Assembly (NCBI GenBank): GCA_016868315.1 | Contig: VGHE01000018.1 | Location: 1-36,292 of the forward strand | Length of the DNA stretch: 36,292 nt | Reading direction: 5' to 3' | Origin: Betaproteobacteria bacterium | GTDB lineage: Bacteria; Bdellovibrionota_B; Oligoflexia; Silvanigrellales; Silvanigrellaceae | In this document: positions 1 through 6,831 of the stretch, in pieces | Layout: each line of letters starts with the position of its first letter | Position numbering within the stretch: position 1 is the first letter of the stretch | Translations under genes and position numbers: made by a program | The notes under the pieces: model-generated | The model's input: the letters and a program-made list of their open reading frames with translations, nothing else | Databases searched by the model: none | Told to the model about the DNA's origin: nothing

Positions 1-129
1 CGCCACCTCGAAGACGATGGCGAGAAGAAGAAAGCAGAAGAGGCCTACGGGGATGCCCAGAAGAAATTCAACAAGCTCAAAAAGAAGTGTGAAGACAAAA
101 ACATGCTTGAGCCATTGAAGCGTATTTAA
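1..129 (+). CDS. C-terminal end of a Lys/Glu-rich protein (5' end outside window)
   Basis: Frame 1 is open from the first base to a TAA at 127-129 and encodes 42 residues. They are very rich in Lys and Glu (for example DGEKKKAEEAYGDAQKKFNK), with one Cys near the end. The composition suggests a charged helix or coiled coil. The start and most of the gene lie outside the window, so no function can be named. It converges on the minus-strand barrel gene that follows. Confidence 0.6.
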   Translation, partial: RHLEDDGEKKKAEEAYGDAQKKFNKLKKKCEDKNMLEPLKRI

Positions 130-139
130 ACAAAAAAAA

Positions 140-162
140 CAGCATCCCTTTTGGGGATGCTG
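140..162 (-). terminator. Rho-independent terminator of the minus-strand barrel gene
   Basis: A perfect 9-bp stem (CAGCATCCC / GGGATGCTG) is preceded on the plus strand by an A8 run at 132-139. Read on the minus strand this is stem followed by T8, the right order to end the gene that stops at 218. Two more perfect short hairpins, at 167-180 and 183-199, lie between it and that stop codon. Confidence 0.75.
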
Positions 163-217
163 CAGACCCGTTTACACGGGCACCACACGTCCTGTGTGGC
201 GAATGAGGAAGACCCTA

Positions 218-1492
218 TCAGAACTTTGCAGTGACTTCGACTTTTCCAAGAATTTTTTCTGTGAAGCCGAGGTTGCCCGTTCCATCTTGTGCGAGAGTGG
301 CATCAACCATGTAGTTGCCAAACTTGAAGCCAACACCCATGGTGGGTGAACTCAAGCTACGCATTACGTATGTGGATTTTTCGGTGTTCGACTCTGACTT
401 ACCTTTTCGTCCTGCCGTTTCATAGACAGTCTCTTTTGATTCGGTCACTCCCACGATGCTCGCCTGAAAACCAGCACGCAGTGCAACCCAAGAAGCTGCC
501 TCAACCTCAACACCATGAGCACTTGAAACTGACGTGTCTGTGGCTTCAGATAGCGTTTTGATATCGTTGTCGGTGAACTTCAAATAGGTCAGCCAGGACT
601 TACTGTAGAGCTTGATACCCTCGGAGAGGGTGTCGTTGCGCTCACCACCCAAGGCAAGGCGCATGGCTTTTCGAGCATCTTTCGCGTCGTACTGGGTACC
701 GCCGGTCTGTGCGTCGTTGCGATCCCACAGTTTGAGATCAGATACCTGCTGCGTGTAATCCAGAAACCACTGTGCACCCTTGGTTTGGTAGCGGGTCAGC
801 AAATTATAGTATGTGGTGCTTTGAGCAGAAACAGCATCTTCGAGGTAAACCGTTCTCTTATCTGCTGTGGCCGTATTGCCATCGTGAGTGCTCTGGCTTG
901 TGCCGAGTTTCCAGTCGCCCTTCGCCCAGCTCAATGTCGCTTCGAGATCGCCCATGATCATACCCGCGCTCAAACCACCGGACGAGTACGTTGGGTAGTA
1001 GGCCGTGTAGGTGGCCAGCAATTTTCCATCGGAGTCACGAGTGTCTGTGATGACTTCCTCGTTGCGCTTGATGCTCTGGTAACCAAGCTCAAGTCCCCAT
1101 TTGATATCGCCCGAGGTTGAGCCCAACGTTAACACGAAAGGAAGACCATCTCTTGCCAATTCTTCCGCTGTTTTCCGAAGTATTGTCGTGGTCGCGGCAA
1201 AATTCTCTGGCGCTCCCTCTACGGAATAGCTTCCAGTGACAACGGCCAGCTCTTGAGAAGCGCCAGCGCGAATGCCCAGGCCGTAGCCAGCAGCGTTAGT
1301 GATGAGCTGCAGGCCAGCTTCCTTACCCAATCGCAAAGAACTTTTATCGCCTCGGTCGTTCACTGCTGCGGGGTTTTCCCGCACTCTATCAAAGAGGTCG
1401 CGTGTCGCTCCGGAAAGAGATTCCGTTGCTGTAGAAGCAAAGGACATGCTGGGTGCGAGAAGTGAAACGAACAAAAAACCCTTATGCAACAT
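218..1492 (-). CDS. Outer-membrane beta-barrel protein, family not recognised
   Basis: The 424-residue product starts with a Sec signal peptide (about 1-19, MLHKGFLFVSLLAPSMSFAS). The rest alternates polar and hydrophobic residues as in transmembrane beta-strands, and it ends in KVEVTAKF, the terminal Phe used for outer-membrane barrel insertion. The start is supported by AAGGAG eight bases upstream of the ATG. It is transcribed divergently from the maltoporin-like gene with 113 bp between the two starts, so the two may share control. No named porin family is evident. An outer-membrane location is confident; the substrate is unknown. Confidence 0.75.
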   Translation of the reverse strand: MLHKGFLFVSLLAPSMSFASTATESLSGATRDLFDRVRENPAAVNDRGDKSSLRLGKEAGLQLITNAAGYGLGIRAGASQELAVVTGSYSVEGAPENFAATTTILRKTAEELARDGLPFVLTLGSTSGDIKWGLELGYQSIKRNEEVITDTRDSDGKLLATYTAYYPTYSSGGLSAGMIMGDLEATLSWAKGDWKLGTSQSTHDGNTATADKRTVYLEDAVSAQSTTYYNLLTRYQTKGAQWFLDYTQQVSDLKLWDRNDAQTGGTQYDAKDARKAMRLALGGERNDTLSEGIKLYSKSWLTYLKFTDNDIKTLSEATDTSVSSAHGVEVEAASWVALRAGFQASIVGVTESKETVYETAGRKGKSESNTEKSTYVMRSLSSPTMGVGFKFGNYMVDATLAQDGTGNLGFTEKILGKVEVTAKF

Positions 1493-1605
1493 CTACCGTT
1501 CTCCTTGTGGCTGGGTTGCACGGAAGTGTTATCATGACAATTTGAAGCGACAAAACAATCGTGAGAGAAGACAGAGTCTCGAATCACTCAAGAGAGGAAT
1601 GGAAC

Positions 1606-2964
1606 ATGAGAATCCGCACCCATCACACAGCTCTCAGTGTCCTTGCAGCATCAGCACTTTTCACTTTTCCTGCAAAAGCCAACGAGAACAAACCTACTCC
1701 ATTTGAATTTCATGCGTATGGTCGACTTGGGGTCATCACAACTGAAAAACTCACACGTGCGGGTCAGGATCAAGGCGACGGATCGTTTGGCCTCCCCACA
1801 AGCCGCCACATCCGCGACACGAACTATCTGCGCCTGCAGTTCGTGGGAAACCCTGGCAATGGCAATTCTCTCAATGTTGAAACCCAGCTTGGAAATCTCC
1901 CGCACCTCGACAACAGCTGGGGCAATCCGAACATCGATGTGCGCAATGCCTATTTTCAAACCACCGTTTCGCCCGATGCGGAACTCTGGTTTGGTGCGCG
2001 CAGGCTTGAGTTTGAAGACGTGCGCCTGTTCGACAAATTTCCGCTCAGCGATACAACCTTCTACGGCGCTGGCACCAAGTTTCCATTGGCAGGTGCACCC
2101 ACACACGTCGCCATTGGCTTCAAAGAGCGCAGCAGCACGGCGCTGCTTGCTAACAATCCGGCAAATGCCGCGCTGGGCAACGTTGAGAAAACTCTGAAGG
2201 GTCGCGATACCTCGCTTTTCCTTCGCCACGAGCACTCCTTGGGCTCAAATCTTTCCATCCGTCCCACACTCATTTTGAGCCAGGGCGGCGACACTCTCGT
2301 TGATGGCACTCCCATCACGTCATACAAAGTTGCGAACGCAGAAAAAACCGAATTTCAAAGCACCACACTCCCCGAAAAAACACTCTCCGGAAAAGTGGGC
2401 GCTGTGCTCTCACACTGGGGCGATGCAGGCGGCGGCTGGGGAAATCACTTCCTTTGGTTGGAGCAGCGCGCAGCAGCAGGAACAGCTGGTGGCAGCAAAA
2501 AAGACAGCATCATTGGGTTGGCCAGCTCAGGCGACTACGAGGGCTTTGCCACAGAGAATGTCGGCCTGATGTATGGCCTTCTGATTGAACACACTCTGTT
2601 CAAGAACGAGCAAACAAAGTTCAAGCTGCAGAACGATGCCCTTGTGGCGGATGGCAAAGGAAAGTCCAATACTGTGGTGGCTCTTGGTCTGCAGCCGGTT
2701 TACTACATCAGCGATCGCCTGCACGCAGCACTTGACCTCAACCACACCCTCACCACCAAAGTGGGAGCTGGTGCAGATAAACCCAACATGACCTTCGTCA
2801 CACCCATCTTGCGCTATGCCTCCAACAAAAACGCTCTCGCCACTCCACAGTTCTTCACTTCGGTGACGTACGGCGTCTACGAGACCAAGACTCGCCAGAG
2901 CTCATCAGGCGCAGCCAGCAAGACCTCCATCACCACCCAAACGGGCTGTGAATTCTGGTTCTGA
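1606..2964 (+). CDS. LamB/maltoporin-like outer-membrane porin
   Basis: The 452-residue protein has a signal peptide ending near the AKA at residues 23-25. The mature N-terminus carries FEFHAYGRLGV, like the FHGYARSG-type start of maltoporins (LamB family), and it ends in an aromatic GCEFWF. A central segment, RNAYFQTTVSPDAELWFGAR, matches the family pattern of an aromatic strand followed by a WxGxR turn. LamB porins form trimeric sugar channels in the outer membrane. The length is close to the usual 420-450. The ATG at 1606 is preferred over an upstream codon because AGAGAGGAA lies just before it and the signal peptide begins there. The sugar specificity cannot be read from the sequence. Confidence 0.7.
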   Translation: MRIRTHHTALSVLAASALFTFPAKANENKPTPFEFHAYGRLGVITTEKLTRAGQDQGDGSFGLPTSRHIRDTNYLRLQFVGNPGNGNSLNVETQLGNLPHLDNSWGNPNIDVRNAYFQTTVSPDAELWFGARRLEFEDVRLFDKFPLSDTTFYGAGTKFPLAGAPTHVAIGFKERSSTALLANNPANAALGNVEKTLKGRDTSLFLRHEHSLGSNLSIRPTLILSQGGDTLVDGTPITSYKVANAEKTEFQSTTLPEKTLSGKVGAVLSHWGDAGGGWGNHFLWLEQRAAAGTAGGSKKDSIIGLASSGDYEGFATENVGLMYGLLIEHTLFKNEQTKFKLQNDALVADGKGKSNTVVALGLQPVYYISDRLHAALDLNHTLTTKVGAGADKPNMTFVTPILRYASNKNALATPQFFTSVTYGVYETKTRQSSSGAASKTSITTQTGCEFWF

Positions 2965-2967
2965 GGC

Positions 2968-3097
2968 GGCCGAAATCCAGCACCTCCGACCGCGACACAC
3001 GCCGGGCACTTGGCTGAAATCCAGCCATGGCTCGGCTCATTTTTTTACCTGCCAAAAATATTCCAAGAATTCCGGGCACCCTGTCTGAAATCCTAAC
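2968..3097 (+). promoter_or_regulatory. Candidate enhancer sites for a sigma-54 activator (three GAAATCC copies)
   Basis: Three related motifs lie upstream of the sigma-54 promoter: GGCCGAAATCCAGC at 2968-2981, TGGCTGAAATCCAGCCA at 3011-3027 and GTCTGAAATCCTAAC at 3083-3097. The middle one is a perfect dyad (TGGCTG / CAGCCA around AAATC), about 100 bp upstream of the -24 element, a usual distance for bacterial enhancer-binding proteins. Related motifs occur at 24789-24805 and, reversed, at 24835-24844, between two other sigma-54 promoters. The role as an activator site is inferred. Confidence 0.5.
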
Positions 3098-3108
3098 CTC
3101 AGCTTCGC

Positions 3109-3125
3109 TTGGCACACTCCGTGCT
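3109..3125 (+). promoter_or_regulatory. Sigma-54 (RpoN) promoter of the RiPP-like cluster
   Basis: TTGGCACACTCCGTGCT has the invariant GG (3111-3112) and GC (3123-3124) separated by exactly 10 bases. It matches the TTGGCAC / TTGCT consensus except for one base of the -12 box. The ATG of the first gene is 53 bases downstream of the -12 element, which fits a short leader. Such a promoter needs an ATP-dependent activator, so the cluster is probably off by default. Confidence 0.75.
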
Positions 3126-3177
3126 CAAGGCAACTCATGGATGAATTTTCAACCGCCTTCACACCAAGGAGATCGCC

Positions 3178-3495
3178 ATGACGTTTGCTGCACTGAATTC
3201 TTGCCCACACGCCTCTGCCACCTCAATTCAAGCAAGTCCCTCACCCGCCAGAGCGCTCAAACTGCGTCGGAACTCTAAAACCTCCGCGCAGACCGAGCCA
3301 ACCTTGAAGCGCATGTCCTCGCACCGCCGTCTCCAATCCGTTCCCCAAAACCTTGCACCTGTGGATTTGCTGATGATCAAACACGGCCAGTTCGAGTGTG
3401 GGCCAGGTGCTCGCCCCATTGTTCCACGCTGCATGACTGCACTCCCCGAGAACATCACTGAATTCCTCGAATCACTTCTGCCCCACGGCTACTAA
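3178..3495 (+). CDS. Candidate RiPP precursor peptide
   Basis: The 105-residue product has no family I recognise. The start is strongly supported by AAGGAG six bases upstream of the ATG, in the leader CACCAAGGAGATCGCCATG. The first half is Ser/Ala/Arg-rich and looks unstructured (net positive). Residues 61-74 are more hydrophobic (PVDLLMIKHGQFEC). Two Cys, C74 and C85, enclose GPGARPIVPR, and the tail is TALPENITEFLESLLPHGY. It is the first gene after a sigma-54 promoter and is followed by a methyltransferase, an ABC exporter and a radical SAM enzyme, all tightly packed. That is the usual place for a ribosomal peptide substrate. The core could be the Cys-bounded segment or the C-terminus. Precursor status is inferred from position and size; an accessory protein is possible. 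Confidence 0.5.
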   Translation: MTFAALNSCPHASATSIQASPSPARALKLRRNSKTSAQTEPTLKRMSSHRRLQSVPQNLAPVDLLMIKHGQFECGPGARPIVPRCMTALPENITEFLESLLPHGY

Positions 3496-3540
3496 CTCCA
3501 CGAAGTCATAAGCTCTCTCGTTTTTCTAAAAGGTGTCATC

Positions 3541-4347
3541 ATGAAACTTTCATTGATTGGGCGTGGTCTGCGCCCCTGGGAACATCTCACTCTCGCTGGG
3601 CTGCGCGCCATCAAAAAAGCCGATGTGGTTTTAGGAATTGAACCCGACCACGGTGCATGGCAGGCGCTCACACAGGAATTCGCAATTCCTGCCATCAAGC
3701 CCATCGACTTCCTCTACCGCGATGGAGCTACCGACGAGGCCAACTACCGCGCCTTTGAACGGTTCATACTGGATGTTTGCGATCACTACGATCACGTCGC
3801 GTTCGTGGTTGCAGGTCACCCGCGCCTCGGCGTGAGCATTGCCCGCTGGCTCTCTGAAAAATCACTGCCCGAGCATATTGAACTTGAAGTGATTGAAGGC
3901 ATCTCGAGCTTCGACACCATGTTCAACGACCTAGCGACAGACCCTCTCGAAAAGGGCACAGCAGTGCTCGATGCAAACAGGCTAGTGTTGTTCCGCTATG
4001 CCCTCGAGCCCACTCTCGATACATTTATTTACCACGTGTCGGCCGTGGGAAACACACGCACCGATTATGTGAACTGCAGTGCACGCAACCAACTCGAAAT
4101 ACTGGTCGAACACCTGCGCAGCTTTTATCCCAAACATAAAAAAATGACCCTCTGCAAGGCTGCAAACCTCACCGGAGGAGTCTCCGAATACATCGACGTG
4201 ACCCTGGAAACACTCATCGATCACGCTCTGCTCATCGATCCCGGAACAACTTTGTTCATCCCGGGTGAAAAACCAACGTCCATCAACACTCAATTCCTGA
4301 CACTTCTGAGGTCGAGCCATGTTACTGCGCAAACTTATTCTTTCTGA
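3541..4347 (+). CDS. Tetrapyrrole-methylase-fold SAM methyltransferase, borosin N-methyltransferase-like
   Basis: The 268-residue protein has the TP-methylase layout: GRGL at 7-10, GHP at 92-94, EGISSFD at 119-125 and CKAANL at 205-210. Corrin and porphyrin methylases share this fold. The stretches LATDP (131-135) and NQLEILVEHLRSFYP (183-197) instead recall the DLxxDP and LQILVEQLNxWYP regions of split borosin enzymes such as SonM. Borosin enzymes methylate backbone amides of a peptide. From memory, Tyr of the catalytic R..TY motif aligns with Y69 here, but the Arg and the Tyr of YGHPG appear replaced. The target may therefore differ or the chemistry be altered. AAAAGG supports the ATG. The gene overlaps the next by 29 bp, implying translational coupling. 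Confidence 0.7.
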   Translation: MKLSLIGRGLRPWEHLTLAGLRAIKKADVVLGIEPDHGAWQALTQEFAIPAIKPIDFLYRDGATDEANYRAFERFILDVCDHYDHVAFVVAGHPRLGVSIARWLSEKSLPEHIELEVIEGISSFDTMFNDLATDPLEKGTAVLDANRLVLFRYALEPTLDTFIYHVSAVGNTRTDYVNCSARNQLEILVEHLRSFYPKHKKMTLCKAANLTGGVSEYIDVTLETLIDHALLIDPGTTLFIPGEKPTSINTQFLTLLRSSHVTAQTYSF

Positions 4348-5713
4348 ATCCTGGTTCAAAGCAGCCGCTGCTGCTGCTTTTATTCAACAACTTCTGGTTG
4401 CTGGCGGGACTTTTCTGCTCGGCGAACTCACAACCCGTTTGCCAGGCGAAGGTGTGCTGTGGCCACAGGCTCTGCTGATGCTCGGCTGCATGGCGCTTTC
4501 CGGAAGTGTGGCTTTTTACGTGCTGCAGCTCTTTTCACTGCGTGCCGAGCGCGCATCGTTGAAGAATTTTTTCGAACGCTATTTTCAAAATACCTTCAAC
4601 CAACCTTTGTTTTGGCGCAGTGCGGAAGAGCGCACACGGCGTCATGATATGATGTGCCGCGAGGCACAGGAGGCTATTCAAGAGGGCAATGGCTTCTTTC
4701 TCGACATTTGGACAACCGGCTGGAACATCGCACTCAATACAGCTGCTGTTGTGCTTGTGATTGGCCTCGAATCGGGAGCCGTTATTTTAGCGACCGGTAT
4801 TGCCAGTTCTCTTCTGGTACACTTTGCAAGCCAACGCCTCTCCAAGCATGCCATTGATGAAATCGACGATCAAAACCAGCTCAATGGCCATCTCAGCTCA
4901 AGTTGGGACAACCTCATTCTCGGCAACAGGCTCTCGTTTGGGCTTTGGAAAAACAGCTTCAACACACTGTTTCAGCGCGCCAGCCACTCTGCCGAGCGCA
5001 GCCTCAGTGCCCGCGAAAAGCTTCTGGCCACGGGCAGTTTCCTGACCACAGCAGCGGTTGTAGCTTCAGTGCTTGTGCAGGCCTGGCTGAATCAAAGCAA
5101 CATCACCGCCGTAATTGCCTTGTTCGCAATGCTTCCGCGCACGCTACAAATCAACATGCATGTTCAGATCGTTCACTCCTATTGGGCCGGTTGGCAGCGT
5201 TTGCGTGAGCGCTTGAATGCAGCCGCGCAATGCCTGGCTCCCTTTCCCGAGGCCTCCGCTTTGGAACTCATGCAGCCCGAGAAAATTCAGATTTCCGAAA
5301 AGCTCAATTCCAACCCATGGCAGACAGAAGAGCTCATCAAGAATATCGCATCGCTCCATTGTGGACGTCTCACCATCCGCGGAGCAAACGGTGCCGGAAA
5401 ATCGGTTCTGCTCTCGCTTTTGAAAAACACTCTGGCCGAAAAAGCATTCTACTTGCCTGCGCAACACGAGCTTGAACTTCCAGGAGTGCACTCTGGGCTC
5501 TCGCACGGTGAAAAGGTGATTGCAGCCCTCAACACACTCGCTGCTTCGCAAAGCGATGTGCAGGTTCTGTTGCTCGACGAATGGGATGCCAACCTCTCAC
5601 CCGAGAACCGCAGGCTGCTGAGCGCACGCATCGAAACCATCGCACAAAGCAAAGTTGTGATTGAGGTGCGCCACAATCACGAAACTCTCTCATTGGTGCA
5701 CAGCAATGCATAA
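4319..5713 (+). CDS. ABC exporter, fused membrane domain and short ATPase
   Basis: The 464-residue protein has an N-terminal membrane region (about 1-290) with hydrophobic segments near 15-35, 48-68, 135-180 and 240-275. The ATPase domain contains Walker A GANGAGKS (355-362), the signature LSHGEK (394-399, a variant of LSGGQ), Walker B VLLLDE (416-421) and a switch His at 452. The nucleotide-binding domain is only about 130 residues, against about 220 in normal exporters, so it is unusually reduced, but every catalytic motif is present. Two copies would make one transporter. Placed between the methyltransferase and radical SAM genes, overlapping both, it most likely exports the modified peptide. 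Confidence 0.8.
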   Translation: MLLRKLILSESWFKAAAAAAFIQQLLVAGGTFLLGELTTRLPGEGVLWPQALLMLGCMALSGSVAFYVLQLFSLRAERASLKNFFERYFQNTFNQPLFWRSAEERTRRHDMMCREAQEAIQEGNGFFLDIWTTGWNIALNTAAVVLVIGLESGAVILATGIASSLLVHFASQRLSKHAIDEIDDQNQLNGHLSSSWDNLILGNRLSFGLWKNSFNTLFQRASHSAERSLSAREKLLATGSFLTTAAVVASVLVQAWLNQSNITAVIALFAMLPRTLQINMHVQIVHSYWAGWQRLRERLNAAAQCLAPFPEASALELMQPEKIQISEKLNSNPWQTEELIKNIASLHCGRLTIRGANGAGKSVLLSLLKNTLAEKAFYLPAQHELELPGVHSGLSHGEKVIAALNTLAASQSDVQVLLLDEWDANLSPENRRLLSARIETIAQSKVVIEVRHNHETLSLVHSNA

Positions 5714-6377
5714 CAGCCCTGTGCACACACTGATGATCACCTCGCGCTGCTCGGCAGGTTGCCGACCCTGCCCGTTCGGTCAGGGGACACTGCCGCAGCG
5801 CTACCTGGGGGCAGCCGAGGTGATTGCAGCGATCGCTGCGAGTACAGCTGAGCTCGTGGTCATCACCGGAGGAGAGCCGCTTGAGCATCCGGATTTCGAC
5901 GCCATCGTGCGCGGCAGCGCAGTGGCTCCGGGAAAAGCGCTGCTCCGCATTGCCACGGGTGGGCATGTTCCTCTCGGGGAGCTCCCTGAGCTAATCCGGC
6001 ATAACCCGCGGTTCTCTGGATTTTCCGTGGGCACGGATGTTCTCACGGATGCCACACCTCACAGAGAAGAGCTGACACGCATGTGGCAGCAAAACATCCA
6101 GACATTAAACGAGCAAAACCTGCGCTATTCGCTGACACTCACACTGCACAGCAGCATCCAGAATGCAGGAGAGGCCATTGCAAACTCGGCTCCAGCTTCC
6201 GAGAGCACTTCACCGGTTCAAGAGGCGCTCTTCCCCCTCCGCGCAGCCGCAAATCTCGGAGCACGGCCGGAGTTTATTTACCTGCGCCATAGGGAAAATG
6301 AGGAAAGCGCTGCTCATCTGCGTAAAGAAATCGAAGAGATCTTTGAAAATGCCGTTATCCTGTGCGAATCATTGTGA
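5706..6377 (+). CDS. Small radical SAM enzyme of the RiPP-like cluster
   Basis: The 223-residue protein carries the iron-sulfur motif CxxxCxxC as CSAGCRPC (C15, C19, C22), and the SAM-binding motif TGGEP at 54-58. There is no C-terminal Cys-rich SPASM or auxiliary-cluster region, so only the one 4Fe-4S cluster is expected. The barrel is short, closer to minimal radical SAM proteins than to sactipeptide maturases. The ATG at 5706 overlaps the exporter stop by 8 bp and places the Cys motif near the N-terminus, as usual. It probably modifies the adjacent peptide; the reaction (crosslink, epimerisation, methylation or other) cannot be read from sequence. No separate RRE-type peptide-binding domain is obvious. 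Confidence 0.8.
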   Translation: MHNSPVHTLMITSRCSAGCRPCPFGQGTLPQRYLGAAEVIAAIAASTAELVVITGGEPLEHPDFDAIVRGSAVAPGKALLRIATGGHVPLGELPELIRHNPRFSGFSVGTDVLTDATPHREELTRMWQQNIQTLNEQNLRYSLTLTLHSSIQNAGEAIANSAPASESTSPVQEALFPLRAAANLGARPEFIYLRHRENEESAAHLRKEIEEIFENAVILCESL

Positions 6378-6420
6378 GCTGCCACTTGCCCAAAGAGCGG
6401 CGTACACATTGGAGACTCCC

Positions 6421-6798
6421 ATGGACACCTTTTGGACTCTTGAGAACATCGAAGAGAAGGCGCGTGCCGAACTCGGAGCAGAGCTCTCTGTTGTGGCTGA
6501 CCTCTTCCCGCGCGTGGTGCAGGCTATTTACGTTCAAATGCACAACGGTGACCTGCAGCAAGCCTCTATGTTCACAACCACCGAGTACAAATCACGAGTA
6601 CTCGCAGAGCTTCCCAAAAGCTGCGCCGAGGTGCTGCCGTTTTTTGTTCGCATGGTTTGGAACCGCAAGTGGCACCCACAAACTCACGCCCACGAGGTCA
6701 CGCAACTCGCAGGAACGTTTGCGCACGTTGTTGAACTTGCCGGTGGAAAAACATCGACTCAAGAACTGATGGATGAGTGTCTGAAGGCATTCAACTGA
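6421..6798 (+). CDS. Small helical protein closing the RiPP-like cluster, unknown function
   Basis: The 125-residue product has no recognised domain. It looks all-helical and soluble, with a Trp/Phe-rich start (MDTFWTLENIEEKARAELGA) and hydrophobic helices around 22-45 and 65-85. GGAG six bases before the ATG fixes the start. It lies 43 bp after the radical SAM gene on the same strand with no terminator between. Precursor-binding partner, immunity protein and second substrate are all open possibilities. The next gene is on the other strand, so this is the last member of the cluster. Confidence 0.6.
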   Translation: MDTFWTLENIEEKARAELGAELSVVADLFPRVVQAIYVQMHNGDLQQASMFTTTEYKSRVLAELPKSCAEVLPFFVRMVWNRKWHPQTHAHEVTQLAGTFAHVVELAGGKTSTQELMDECLKAFN

Positions 6799-6831
6799 AC
6801 ACGCTAGGTGCAAAGCCTGGCGCAGGATATT

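Noticed and set aside
3030-3060. Terminator for the maltoporin-like gene near the T7 run
   Set aside because: The nearest dyad (3011-3027) is separated from the T run by about 15 bases and fits the activator-site motif better.
6163-6420. Longer N-terminus for the last cluster gene
   Set aside because: It would overlap most of the radical SAM 3' end in another frame; GGAG before 6421 marks the start.
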